64,000 bases of DNA from positions 6,383,118 to 6,447,117 of the forward strand of contig OY997381.1 of assembly GCA_963921505.1 (NCBI GenBank), given 5' to 3'. Shown one piece after another: positions 23,732 to 32,828 of this stretch. This DNA comes from Phakellia ventilabrum. Its lineage: Eukaryota > Porifera > Demospongiae > Axinellida > Axinellidae. The position numbers and the translations under genes are program-made. Below the pieces are notes generated by a model, which was not told where the DNA came from, did not search any database, and saw only the letters and a list, made by a program, of their open reading frames with translations. Numbering within the stretch: the first letter of the stretch is position 1; every line of letters begins with the position of its first letter.

Positions 23732-24484
23732 TTAATAATTGGGCTTGGTTAAAATAAAAGTACAGCAAGCGTACTGAGGCATGACTGGTTCTTCACCATG
23801 CTGTGCCTTTATTTTCTCTAAAATGTCCTTGTTGACAGACTTAAGACCATTTACTCTGCCATGGAATATGCCATCAATGTAGTCCAGTAATGCATCAGTA
23901 TTCTTGAATTTAAAGCCTGAATGAGTGGTAGCTACTGTATATGTTACCTCCAGACCATTTTCAACTGCAAGTGCTTCATATGCCTCTTGCGGTACAAACC
24001 TGAATGCATTAAGTACAGCCCTTGCTCTCTCTTCACCTAGGAGCTGGCGGAGAAATACTGATATGGCTCCTCCCTCTTCAGTCACAACAACAAAAGCAAA
24101 GCGTCCTCCTGGACTAAGGTTTTCACATACCCTCTTAAAAAGTGCACGTTTGTCTTTAATCCAGTGGACAACGTGATTGGAAAATATAATATCATAATTG
24201 CCACAAGGAAAATTCTTACTATTACCTTCCAAATACTGCAAACTATTTCCTTGCTGGTATTTCTCTTTGGCGATTTTAATTCTTTCTTTATCAGGGTCCA
24301 CTCCAATAACTATGCCCTCGGGGCCGACTTGTTGGGCGAAGAGGTTTGCATGATATCCTGGACCACAGCCTAAATCGAGAACTACCATTCTTTTTTTCGG
24401 TGCGAGGAGCTCTAAGAGTTCTATACCGTCTTGTTTCTCCAGAACAGCAGTACGATCATAGCATTCTGCCGCTTCGCCTGCCAT
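23732..24484 (-). CDS. SAM-dependent methyltransferase (class I), intact copy
   Basis: Single exon of 250 codons plus stop, starting MAGEAAECYDRTAVL at 24,484; the frame is open to 24,547 with an earlier ATG, but the inner start matches the homologous start of the pseudogene copy. Motif I is VVLDLGCGPGYHANLFA, motif II the acidic VIGVDPDKERIKIAKEKY, and NYDIIFSNHVVHWIKDKRAL and LSPGGRFAFV are motifs IV and VI. The fold is the Methyltransf_11/25 type; the HW word resembles small-molecule enzymes such as trans-aconitate or juvenile hormone acid methyltransferase, but substrate cannot be told. Likely cytosolic; no signal peptide. It lies inverted to the pseudogene copy at 20,084 and in the same direction as the relic at 25.6-27.6 kb. 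Confidence 0.85.
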   Translation of the reverse strand: MAGEAAECYDRTAVLEKQDGIELLELLAPKKRMVVLDLGCGPGYHANLFAQQVGPEGIVIGVDPDKERIKIAKEKYQQGNSLQYLEGNSKNFPCGNYDIIFSNHVVHWIKDKRALFKRVCENLSPGGRFAFVVVTEEGGAISVFLRQLLGEERARAVLNAFRFVPQEAYEALAVENGLEVTYTVATTHSGFKFKNTDALLDYIDGIFHGRVNGLKSVNKDILEKIKAQHGEEPVMPQYACCTFILTKPNY

Positions 24485-24865
24485 ATAATTATTTGCACTC
24501 CACTCCGCAGTAACAATTACGCTAATTAGTTGTCTCCAGATTCCCACACGTAAGCTAGCGACTCAGAAAGTAGCTAGTAAGTCACAAAACCTGCGTATCT
24601 GATTAGTGCCACCTCGGATAATACTTATTGCCGTAAGGCACAGACGTACGCAAAAGCGGAAGTAATTACGAGGTAATTAAGCCCTCGCGTGAAGGGTATC
24701 CGAGCGATTGAATTTACTGTGACACCAGAGCACTGATGGTGGTATTAATAGGATTCTATATACCGTCATTGTGATTTAAAATTGTCATCATAGCTACCTA
24801 ATAGTTTGCAAGTTCACGGAGAATCTACTGCATTCAAGCCAAATGTGCATTACAGCTCAGTCACA

Positions 24866-25466
24866 TACCGTAGAATCGGCACTGGTGCTTACTTTCGAAA
24901 TTAGCAGCAGGAATGGGTGCTAACATTCGAGGGGTGCCTACTTTAATGGGGTGCTTACAATCGCGTGAATATATGGCGTAGCGGTATAGCTGCTGTGGCT
25001 GCCTTTTGTACTACAGGTACGACCATTACACTTGTGGGTTTGGCTCTAGGAAAGATATTCATTTCTAGATTGGCTCATTACAATGCAATGAATACCTAAC
25101 AGGCAGTGATGCACAGCTGGCAAGAATCACTACAACTACTGTGAAGAAGGCGGTGCTGCAACAATGTTGTTTTCATGAATTTTATTATACCATTGACCTT
25201 ACTCATCAATCGCACTGTTCTGCGCGCACTTGCTGTTTGCTCGTGTGCTCTCCGTAGGATAGTGAAGCTTCCAGTTGTAGAAGGCAGTTTTTCCTGGTAA
25301 GTGCTGTAGTCTCTCTCTGTTGCTACACTACTTTGGCTTGGGTGCCTATTCTTGTAGGGTGCTTACTTTCGTGCGGGTACCTATAAACGGGAGGGGTTGT
25401 AATTGGGTGCTTATATTCATAGGGTGCTTACTTTCTATGGGTGTTTACTATCCCGATTCTACGGTA
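24866..25466. mobile_element. Nonautonomous TIR element, 601 bp (TACCGTAGAATCGG ends)
   Basis: Ends are perfect 14-bp inverted repeats TACCGTAGAATCGG / CCGATTCTACGGTA; if TA is the target duplication the ends are CCGTAG. Subterminal zones repeat GGTGCTTAC(TTTCG) words several times on both sides. The interior at about 24,988-25,090 carries a coding-like segment (reading AVAAFCTTGTTITLVGLALG, IFISRLAHYN) that also occurs in the hAT-like element at 36.6 kb. No transposase. Tc1/mariner-like target duplication, family uncertain. Confidence 0.75.
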
Positions 25467-25611
25467 TTTAATAGCAAGCCAAGGTTTTTGGGGGGTGTAC
25501 CCAACTCGATTTAATGAAGGTTACAGAATTATAAAGTATTCTTTGGGTCACATGTCATAGCTATAACTCTGCATAGTTTCCATGTTCTTCATATATATAT
25601 ATATATAATGT

Positions 25612-25749
25612 TGTAATCGCCACCAGGAAAATTCTCACTATTACCAAACACTGCAGTCTATTACTATTACCTTGGCGTTTCTCTTATTGCAATTTTGATT
25701 CTTTATTTCCACCAGGAAAATTCTCGCTACTGCCTTTATTCCAAACACT
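25612..25749 (-). pseudogene. Methyltransferase relic, part left of the LINE
   Basis: Matches 24,190-24,290 of the intact methyltransferase in the same orientation (ccaccaggaaaattctcact, ttggcgtttctctt, ttttgattcttt). The piece ccaccaggaaaattctc occurs twice, so the relic was partly duplicated in tandem before the LINE landed in the second copy. Confidence 0.7.
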
Positions 25750-27462
25750 AACGAGATCATACAAAGCAGAATAAGAGAAGGAAAATACACTTATGCTTTT
25801 TTCTTAGACATCCAGAAGGCTTTTGATACGGTTTGGCACGATGGTTTATGGTTTAGGTTGTGGGAATTGGGTGTTAGGGGTAGGATGTGGAGAGTTATTA
25901 AGAAGATGTATGACATTACAGAGAGTGCTGTTTTACTGGAGGGGGAAAAATCCAAACCATTTGATATAAGCCAGGGGGTAGCACAGGGTTGTAGTCTATC
26001 GCCTATCCTATTTTCCATTTTTATTAATCAGTTACTAGATGAGGTTGAGAAAGCTGGGCTTGGTATAATCATTAAGAATGATGTTAAGGTTGGGGGACTA
26101 ATGTTTGCAGATGATTTTGTTGGTTTAACTACTAATGCGGAGGATTTACAAAAGTTGATTAATGTAGTACAAGGGTTTTGTAACAAATGGAGGTTGAAAT
26201 CTAACATCAAAAAGAGTGCTGTTGTGGTATTTTCTAAGGTGGCTATTACAGATATGTGTGCGTGGAAGTGGGGAGATAACGTAATTCCAAGGGTTGTAAG
26301 TTACTGTTACTTGGGGATTGAATTTGCTGAGAATGGGTCATGGGATAGTCATGTACAGAAGGTAATTGATAATGGGAAGAAAAAGCTTAATCGTTTGCAC
26401 CGGTTTGTCAGTAATAGAAATATCAGTACCGTTGCAAGGAGATTATTGTTAGTCTCAGTACTTCGTCCTACTTTAGAATACGGTAGTGAAGTGTGGGCTT
26501 GTAATAAACGGCAGACAGCTTCCTTAGAATCCATTCAGCTAGGAGCAGCTAAGAAGATACTTGGCTGCTCTTCCAAAACGTGTAATGAAGCGGTAAGGGG
26601 AGATATGGGGTTAGAGTCCTTGAAAGGGAGGAGGGATAGAAGCAAACTTAAGTGGTGGTATAAAGTCAATAAGTTGGATATTGAGCGGTATCCTAGAGTA
26701 CTATTAGATGCTGAGTGGGAAGTGAAACAATGTAGAGGTAGGCAAAGGAAAACTTGGATGAAAGTAATTAATGAATTGCTGCTGCAGTTAGATTTAGATA
26801 GCCAAGAGGTATTAGCTGCAGATAATATTAATTTGTTTTTAGATACGGTAGACGAAGCGTTGAGGGATAGAGAATACAAGGACTTTAATGACAGCTTGAA
26901 TACTAAAGTTAAGTTGAATCTGTACAAGTCTTTCTGTAAGGAAATAGAATTCAAGAATTATTTGCAGGGGGTAGGTGATCCGGGTACAAGATTATTGTTT
27001 AAGTTTCGGTCAGGTACGAACGGTCTGAATGAAGAGTTAGGTAGACATAGGGGTAAAAATGATGATAGGCAGTGTAAATTATGCAGGGGTGAATGTGAGA
27101 GTGTGGTACATGTTCTCTGGGAGTGTCCAGCATATGACAGCATTAGAAATAATTTCATGGTAGAATTAGAAAATCTATTGGGGGGGAGGTTTGGGGAGTT
27201 TAGTACACTTGATAATTTTAATAAGGCAAGTTTTATTTTAGGATTTGAGAATTGGAACAGGGATGATTTTAAAGCATTATTAAAGCTAGTTAAGAGCTTT
27301 GTATTATTGATATGGGAGACTAGGAAGAAGGAATTGTATGGTGATCAGGATTGTGTGGTCTCTGGTTGTTCTTGCTCTTGTCCTCTGACTGGAGGTCTTA
27401 CAAGCTCCGCCTGCGTCTGTGGGTGCGTGGTCAATGGCGTAAGCGCTACGGCAGCAACATGA
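25750..27462 (+). CDS. LINE reverse transcriptase, C-terminal part
   Basis: The frame is open from 25,750 (first in-frame ATG 25,858). It starts within the fingers/palm: FFLDIQKAFDTVWHDGLW is RT motif A region, SQGVAQGCSLSPILFSIFIN is the conserved block before the active site, and GGLMFADDFVGL holds the catalytic FADD. After the thumb comes a Cys-His region (CKLCRGECESVVHVLWEC) as in many non-LTR elements, and a Cys-rich tail (CSCSCPLTGG, CVCGC) before TGA. The endonuclease and N-terminal RT blocks are missing because of 5' truncation, so this copy cannot be complete. The frame is intact over all remaining codons, supporting recent insertion. Confidence 0.9.
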   Translation, partial: NEIIQSRIREGKYTYAFFLDIQKAFDTVWHDGLWFRLWELGVRGRMWRVIKKMYDITESAVLLEGEKSKPFDISQGVAQGCSLSPILFSIFINQLLDEVEKAGLGIIIKNDVKVGGLMFADDFVGLTTNAEDLQKLINVVQGFCNKWRLKSNIKKSAVVVFSKVAITDMCAWKWGDNVIPRVVSYCYLGIEFAENGSWDSHVQKVIDNGKKKLNRLHRFVSNRNISTVARRLLLVSVLRPTLEYGSEVWACNKRQTASLESIQLGAAKKILGCSSKTCNEAVRGDMGLESLKGRRDRSKLKWWYKVNKLDIERYPRVLLDAEWEVKQCRGRQRKTWMKVINELLLQLDLDSQEVLAADNINLFLDTVDEALRDREYKDFNDSLNTKVKLNLYKSFCKEIEFKNYLQGVGDPGTRLLFKFRSGTNGLNEELGRHRGKNDDRQCKLCRGECESVVHVLWECPAYDSIRNNFMVELENLLGGRFGEFSTLDNFNKASFILGFENWNRDDFKALLKLVKSFVLLIWETRKKELYGDQDCVVSGCSCSCPLTGGLTSSACVCGCVVNGVSATAAT

Positions 27463-27476
27463 GTATATTATTATAG
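25750..27476 (+). mobile_element. LINE (non-LTR retrotransposon), 5'-truncated
   Basis: Starts inside the reverse transcriptase coding region and runs to a 3' end aacatgagtatattattatag, shared with the short copy at 15,585-15,812. It lies in a methyltransferase relic: the flank resumes as ctattactattaccttggcg, matching 25,661-25,680. No clear target duplication beyond this repeated flank. The near-identity of the two copies says the family moved recently. Confidence 0.9.
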
Positions 27477-27640
27477 TCTATTACTATTACCTTGGCGTTT
27501 CTTTTACTCAGTTACTGCACAAATCATCAGAGCGTACTCTATTAGCTAATACCTATTGAGACCAACTTTTTGGGTGAAAAGGATCCTTGACCACAACCTA
27601 AAACAAGAATATTCTTTGGTGCAAGGACTAGCTATTATAT
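27477..27640 (-). pseudogene. Methyltransferase relic, part right of the LINE
   Basis: Continues the relic after the LINE: ccaactttttgggtgaaaagg, ttgaccacaacctaaa and ttctttggtgcaagga match 24,325-24,405 of the intact gene. Too decayed to encode protein. Confidence 0.65.
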
Positions 27641-27689
27641 GTCACTTACCTATCACCTATACGTGATTCAGGATGCTGTACTAAACTGC

Positions 27690-27840
27690 TCTTGGTCCAA
27701 ACTGATTCTATCGGTCCAGCCATCCTCTGCAGCGGCACAGCGAGTCTTTTCTGTCTTGCAAGACTCCTTTACACTGATCTTGAGCAGCAGCAATCATCTC
27801 TAGAGGATTACATCTCTGTATCTGTGATGCTGTGAACGTT
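27690..27840 (+). pseudogene. hAT transposase C-terminal relic
   Basis: Reads VQPSSAAAQRVFSVLQDSF in one frame and DLEQQQSSLEDYISVSVML in the next. This is the conserved dimerisation region at the end of hAT transposases (PSSxAxERVFS, then LEDY and VML). One frame change separates the two halves and no upstream catalytic part is visible. Confidence 0.75.
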
Positions 27841-28805
27841 GTGTTACGTACAGTACAACCAACACCGAAGACTCAGTGATTCATCAGAAGTGTGCGTATT
27901 CTGTATAGCTATCTGTTGAACGTTATATGAACATTTGGAGTAGCTATACGTTCTGTAAGGTCATATCTACGCTATCAAATTTTGAATTTACTTCAAGCTG
28001 AAAAGAACCCTCCATGCCTGGTGGACACGAAATACAGTGCTAGATGTTGCCATTTCTGCTTAATATTCGACTATCTTCCTCAAAATCTGCACTGTACATA
28101 TGTATGCCTTCTGTACATGTACTGGCTATAATATATGGAAAATATCAATTTAAAACAACAGGTTTTGTTTGGGTTACAGTAAAGTTGTTGTAATCAAATT
28201 CACCATTCTATTCCCTTTGTCTTGAGTACTGGAACCATAGCTAGCTGCTGAATATCCCCGTAGCTAAATACAATTTCATGCGACACTCGTTATTTGATGC
28301 ATGAAATTTACATTATTATTCGCTTCTGTTATTCAGCTATACAACTACCTATAGCTATGTATAGCTTTCCCTGCTAGTGCAGTCACACCATGGATCATTA
28401 ATATAGTTATCCACGATCACACACAGATGCACACCAAGTCATCCCTCGATGGGGTATGAGTCGTGACTACAGTTATTTCTTCACATGAAGTATCCCACAA
28501 ATTAAAGTCACATGCCAGCAGCAATCTATATTTGCTGTATGTCATGTGATCAGCAACGCCTTTTTGCACTTTGGAAAAACACGGGCTGCCCATGTTCTTC
28601 CAAAGTGCAGACGTTGGGCAGTGGAGGCTGGGAATGAGGCTAGCTCAACTCCTATTGTGCAACAGGCACTGCATATATATATGTACTTGTAACATTCATA
28701 TATTTTAGCAGCAATTCAACACTGACAATTAATTCTGCTCAATGAAAAATCTCTGATAATACACAAAAATAACAGATTCCAGTGCTCAGCTGGTACCACT
28801 GGTGT
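27841..28805. other. Gene-free interval, 3' flank of the glycosyltransferase-like gene
   Basis: No gene. A hairpin (gcactttgg / ccaaagtgc) lies at 28,566-28,608. From 28,600 on, the sequence is the duplicated block also found at 18,430-18,610, including the element-like word gggaatgaggcta. Confidence 0.5.
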
Positions 28806-30332
28806 TCAACAACGTTGTATCTGTTTGTAACACTCCTGTCCTTCATGTAGCCTTTTGTACAAGTCTAGTGTATTTTCATGAAATGATCCCCATCCCACAA
28901 GTAGCAAACACTCTGCTCTTGCAGCTATTGCCTTCTGAAGTTGAGGCACATAGTATGTGGGGTGCACGGTTGTTCCATTGAATTCATCAAATTGCCGATC
29001 ATACTGCTCCAAAGTAATTGGTCTACCATACAGAGTTTCGAGCAGTTCTTCCGTGAGATTTTTGCCTGATTCATAATGAGATTCACCATAAAGAGTAGTT
29101 TTGGGGTGCATAATTTCACTGCCGTATCTTCCAACGTCAGTTGCGACGAAGATTGTATTCAGTCCCCTTGTTAGTTGAAACGCCAGCACATATTTTACAA
29201 CCATTTCCGTGCATGTCTTACCTGAAGGAGAGGGACCTTTGAAGTCATGATAAATGTGCTCCAGAAACAACAGTTCCCAACGCACCATTATGGCAATATA
29301 CTTTGAATTCCCAGTGAGATACTTTGCTGCATAAAGTTCAGCCGAATGAAATACTTCTGGAGTTGGCCTCAGTGCATTCAAGGTGATGTCATGTATTAAT
29401 CCGTGTGGACCACTGGGGGAACATGTTGGATCTCTGAAACGAAGAAGACAATTATTGTCACTTTTTTTGGTTTTAGCTTCACGCAGTGGTCCTCTCCAGT
29501 CATTAAAAACAACTGTAACTGGCATATCTACTGGAATTTTTCCAAAAATGTATCCGTTGAGCTCTTTCTTAGTGATAACGTCTTCAAGATCACGGAAGTC
29601 AATACACACTCGCCTAATTACTTTGAAAGAAAATCCCCGTAGAGTTTTCAACCAAAAGTTCTTCACTTCCTTCAAAGTACATGTAAGCTTCAGAAGGGAG
29701 TCTTCAAAGCACTGTGTGTCCTGCTGGTATACTATCTGCACTAGAATTGTTTTCCGTGGCGCATGCAAAAAGAACTCCTCCCAACTCACCAACGGAAGAA
29801 ATCCTGCCTGTTCTTCGCCAAACTGGTTCCACCAATCTATATCAAACACATCACTAAACTTTAATATTCCATCCACTGGCTTTCTCACTGGAGCTCCAAG
29901 ATAGGTGTTATTCATAGAGGGTTCAACTACACGCATGATCCTGTCTAGCTGAGCTGCCCAACACTGAAGACTTCTCACCCTTCTCGCTCCCCATGTGGCT
30001 TGATCCATATAACGAATAGATAGTGTAAAACTTTGTTTTCTGTACTGACTATGACTAGTACTGTTGTAGTGGTTTTTCTCCGGTTGAACACGCAATCGAT
30101 CTTTCTCACGGTGTAGGCTACCCAAAGGCTCAGAAACATCCGCTAGTGTGTGTTTCAATAGCCTACCATGTTGTAAGGGCTGTACATTGATCGAGTGCTC
30201 ACTGCAATCCGAACCACCATGAACTTCACAAAGTTTCTTTTCTTTATCAATGAAGTTGTGGTCGAGAAACAAGAACATTAGAATGCATGATAATACCAAA
30301 TTGCAAATCAGTAATGATGTTCTGCACTTCAT
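28806..30332 (-). CDS. Type II membrane protein, glycosyltransferase-like (508 aa)
   Basis: Single-exon gene, intact. N-terminus MKCRTSLLICNLVLSCILMF is a signal anchor, followed by a short stem and a lumenal domain from about residue 100. Conserved landmarks shared with its paralogues: RRVRSLQCWAAQLDR, VVEPSMNNTYLGAP, DVFDIDWWNQF, FKVIRRVCIDFRDL, VVFNDWRGPL, YIAIMVRWEL, FKGPSPSGKTC, FVATDVGRYGSE and LLLVGWGSFHENTL. The ATD word and the GxGSF-type end, plus the Golgi-type topology, recall the peptide-O-fucosyltransferase superfamily, but this is only a resemblance; a donor-binding HxR word is not evident. Function is therefore proposed, not shown. Pseudogene copy at 18.6 kb, longer paralogue at 32.8 kb. 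Confidence 0.75.
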   Translation of the reverse strand: MKCRTSLLICNLVLSCILMFLFLDHNFIDKEKKLCEVHGGSDCSEHSINVQPLQHGRLLKHTLADVSEPLGSLHREKDRLRVQPEKNHYNSTSHSQYRKQSFTLSIRYMDQATWGARRVRSLQCWAAQLDRIMRVVEPSMNNTYLGAPVRKPVDGILKFSDVFDIDWWNQFGEEQAGFLPLVSWEEFFLHAPRKTILVQIVYQQDTQCFEDSLLKLTCTLKEVKNFWLKTLRGFSFKVIRRVCIDFRDLEDVITKKELNGYIFGKIPVDMPVTVVFNDWRGPLREAKTKKSDNNCLLRFRDPTCSPSGPHGLIHDITLNALRPTPEVFHSAELYAAKYLTGNSKYIAIMVRWELLFLEHIYHDFKGPSPSGKTCTEMVVKYVLAFQLTRGLNTIFVATDVGRYGSEIMHPKTTLYGESHYESGKNLTEELLETLYGRPITLEQYDRQFDEFNGTTVHPTYYVPQLQKAIAARAECLLLVGWGSFHENTLDLYKRLHEGQECYKQIQRC

Positions 30333-30506
30333 TTCATCAGTAAAGGAATGACAATATGCCGCAATCAGTGCTGTACGTGCCTATATGAAGATACAATAAT
30401 CATCTACCATGCATGGAAGGTGAGCCTTGTAATTCATATATACATGTATTAGTACCATTCATGTGCCCCCTGATGAATCAGAAGCCTCCAAATCAATCAC
30501 ATGACA
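30333..30506. other. Upstream region of the 508-aa gene
   Basis: Short 5' flank; no clear TATA box or other site was recognised. Confidence 0.3.
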
Positions 30507-30977
30507 CAGTGGCGTCGGAGACGGGGGGGCAGGGGGAGGCTCGAGCCCCCCCCCCCCCCCCACTTTTGACAATCCGGGCTGTGATGCCACACAACCACAA
30601 GGCATACAGGGAGTCCTTCAGCTGCGATCGAAGTGAGTGAGACACCAACGGTCCAACGGCAGGCTGCTGAATTGTGAGGCTTGGCCCTTAATTAAACGGG
30701 AGGGGCTAAACTTGTTCGTTATGTACGTGTGCGCAGCTACCGATATCGTTCATGACATTCTAGCAAGCCTCACCAGCCAGTGACCTTTAAGTTTCCAAGG
30801 CTCTCCTTTGGACAGAAGACAGTACACGAGATGCTACGACAGCTCTTCCTGACCAGTGGAAATTGGGTTTTCAAAAAAAAAGTCCGCACACAAAGCGTGA
30901 AATTAGAATCGGCTACTGTGCAGCCTCTCTTCTTAGCCCCCCCCCCACACACTTTCAATTTCCTTCCGACGCCTCTG
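30507..30977. mobile_element. hAT-like nonautonomous element, 471 bp
   Basis: Ends CAGTGGCGTCGGAG and (reverse) CAGAGGCGTCGGAAG are inverted repeats with one mismatch in the first 13 bp. Next to each end is a run of C (about 17 at 30,547; 9 at 30,939) and the word cacttt. TGACA abuts both ends as a short direct repeat; a full 8-bp duplication is not evident. No coding sequence. Confidence 0.6.
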
Positions 30978-31995
30978 TGACAGTACTTTATATCACATAC
31001 TTTATAGTGTGCATTATACACTTTCTAAATGACGCCTGCAAAAACTATTGATTTTCAAATCAGTGAGAGCACTAGCTAAAACCTTTAGAAATCAGTTGGC
31101 AGTGCATCATCAAACCAATAACTACTACTATGAAGTATTGAACTCAATGTCATAGTAGTTAACTGCTAATTCAAAACGGAAAGCCTATTGTTGATGCCCA
31201 AACATAAGCCACCTACCCCTTTGTGCAAGGAGCTTATACAATTGTCAGTTTGGCACACTGATGAGCATTAGCTAATAATTTGTGGTCGAGCTTACTTCAT
31301 TTATCACACAGCTACCTCCCACCCTCGGCGTGCACCCACACCCCAATACACAACCTAGAGTTAGTATGCGCAGCTACTTACTTTCACTGGTATCGAACTA
31401 TGGTCAGCCGTCAAGCGGATCTCTTTTTCTCCCACTCTCTCTCTTTGTGCTTTGACCTCCCGCAAACGTCACACGTGGCTTGCAATAGCGCGCGCCGCCG
31501 CATTGTATCGCTACCAGAAACAATAGTCATACGTCATTTGCACCCCCGTATGCGAATGACGTATGACTTAACAGTATACTTCATGTTTATTTTGTTTTGG
31601 CTGTTATGTTACTTATGAAGCTGAAATAGAAAACTTGTTAGCACAATGATCATAATCTAGATATAGATACGTTGGTTATATTATCTATAATACCTCATAC
31701 TCCAAATTAATGAGCCATAAAGTGTCAGATCTGTATGTTCATAAAAATTTGCAGATTAAATAACAACTGTTATATGCATACTCAGCCATACTTTTTGCCC
31801 TATCTTGTTCAAAAACAGACACAAAAAATGAATTTATTAATGTAGCTTTACTATATTATTGTACCTCAAGGGTTTTTTATTAACCACTTGGGAGTGTACA
31901 TGCATTGCACACGTTATTATGCGGTACATTTCTTCCCTTTGGACTGTATCATTAATATTATAGTTCAGTGCTTGAGCCTGCAGGTCTACAGTATA
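30978..31995. other. Gene-free interval
   Basis: No exon or RNA gene recognised. A short foldback lies at 31,123-31,164 (aactactactatgaagta / tgtcatagtagtt). Confidence 0.4.
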
Positions 31996-32560
31996 TACCG
32001 TAGGCCGGGTTTCGATTGCGAGATTCTTTTGATTGCGAATTGCGAGTTTTTCTATAACTCGCAATCAAAAGAATCGCAGGAAAAAGAATACGCAGTGACA
32101 CGTGACCACGCCCCTTTTGCTCAAACACGTGTTTTCAATCACGTTCAACTGTCGATCGTTGAGATGAGTATTCGTCGATATTCGTCGATATTTCAAGTCA
32201 ATAGTCAACCTGCCAACACCCAGCCAAGCGCAACTGTCGCCAAACGTCCTTAGAGAGGTGAACCAAGCAGTGACAGCAGCGTTAGAGCGTGAAGAAGCAG
32301 GGAACCAGGCTAGGCCAAGCGAGGTAAAAAGCGAAAGTACAACGCTTCTTTCACACCTGAGGATCGCGCTGCTATTGGACGATACGCAGCTGAAAATGGC
32401 AATGCAGCAGCTGTTAAGAAGTTTAAGACCACCCATGGCGTTGGAGAGAGCACCGTGTGGCTTGCCCGCTTGGCAATTCGCAATCATTAGAATCGCAATC
32501 TGGCTTGTATAGTGCCATTCGCAATCGTTTAACTACGCAATCGAAACCCGACCTACGGTA
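31996..32560 (+). mobile_element. TIR element with transposase HTH relic, 565 bp
   Basis: Terminal inverted repeats TACCGTAGGCCGGGTTTCGA and (reverse) TACCGTAGGTCGGGTTTCGA, about 25 bp with one mismatch, flanked by TA. Inside, 32,320-32,490 reads KKRKYNASFTPEDRAAIGRY, then AENGNAAAVKKFK and GESTVWLARL, the helix-turn-helix type start of a DDE transposase that I have seen repeated in sponge and cnidarian genomes. The upstream frame VNQAVTAALEREEAGNQARP lies one base out of register, so a base was lost in the A run near 32,328. The catalytic part is absent; this is a deletion derivative of a Tc1/mariner/pogo-like element (TA target). Confidence 0.7.
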
Positions 32561-32828
32561 TAGGATGCACGATACGGCAGGAGGCAAGATCCCTACGGAC
32601 TAGCTAAGGAAGTGCATTGGCCTCATCCCCAGGCGGCTAGAAGTGCGTATAATATAATATAATATTTATTAGCAGGGGGTTGGACAAGTATGTGAATGTA
32701 TTCACAGCCTGTGGGTCCTCTTCACCATGGTGTAATTATATGACTTTTGAATTATTTAATTATTTAAAATTGAATTATTTAAAATCCATGAATGTATAAT
32801 AATAATACATTTCATCCAAGAATATGAC
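32561..32828. other. 3' flank of the 635-aa gene
   Basis: AT-rich, with repeated ttatttaa words near 32,750-32,785; no gene. Confidence 0.3.

Noticed and set aside
26535-26954. 139-codon minus-strand frame
   Set aside because: Antisense shadow of the LINE reverse transcriptase.
29383-29904. 173-codon plus-strand frame
   Set aside because: Antisense shadow of the intact 508-aa gene, which has clear family landmarks and paralogues.
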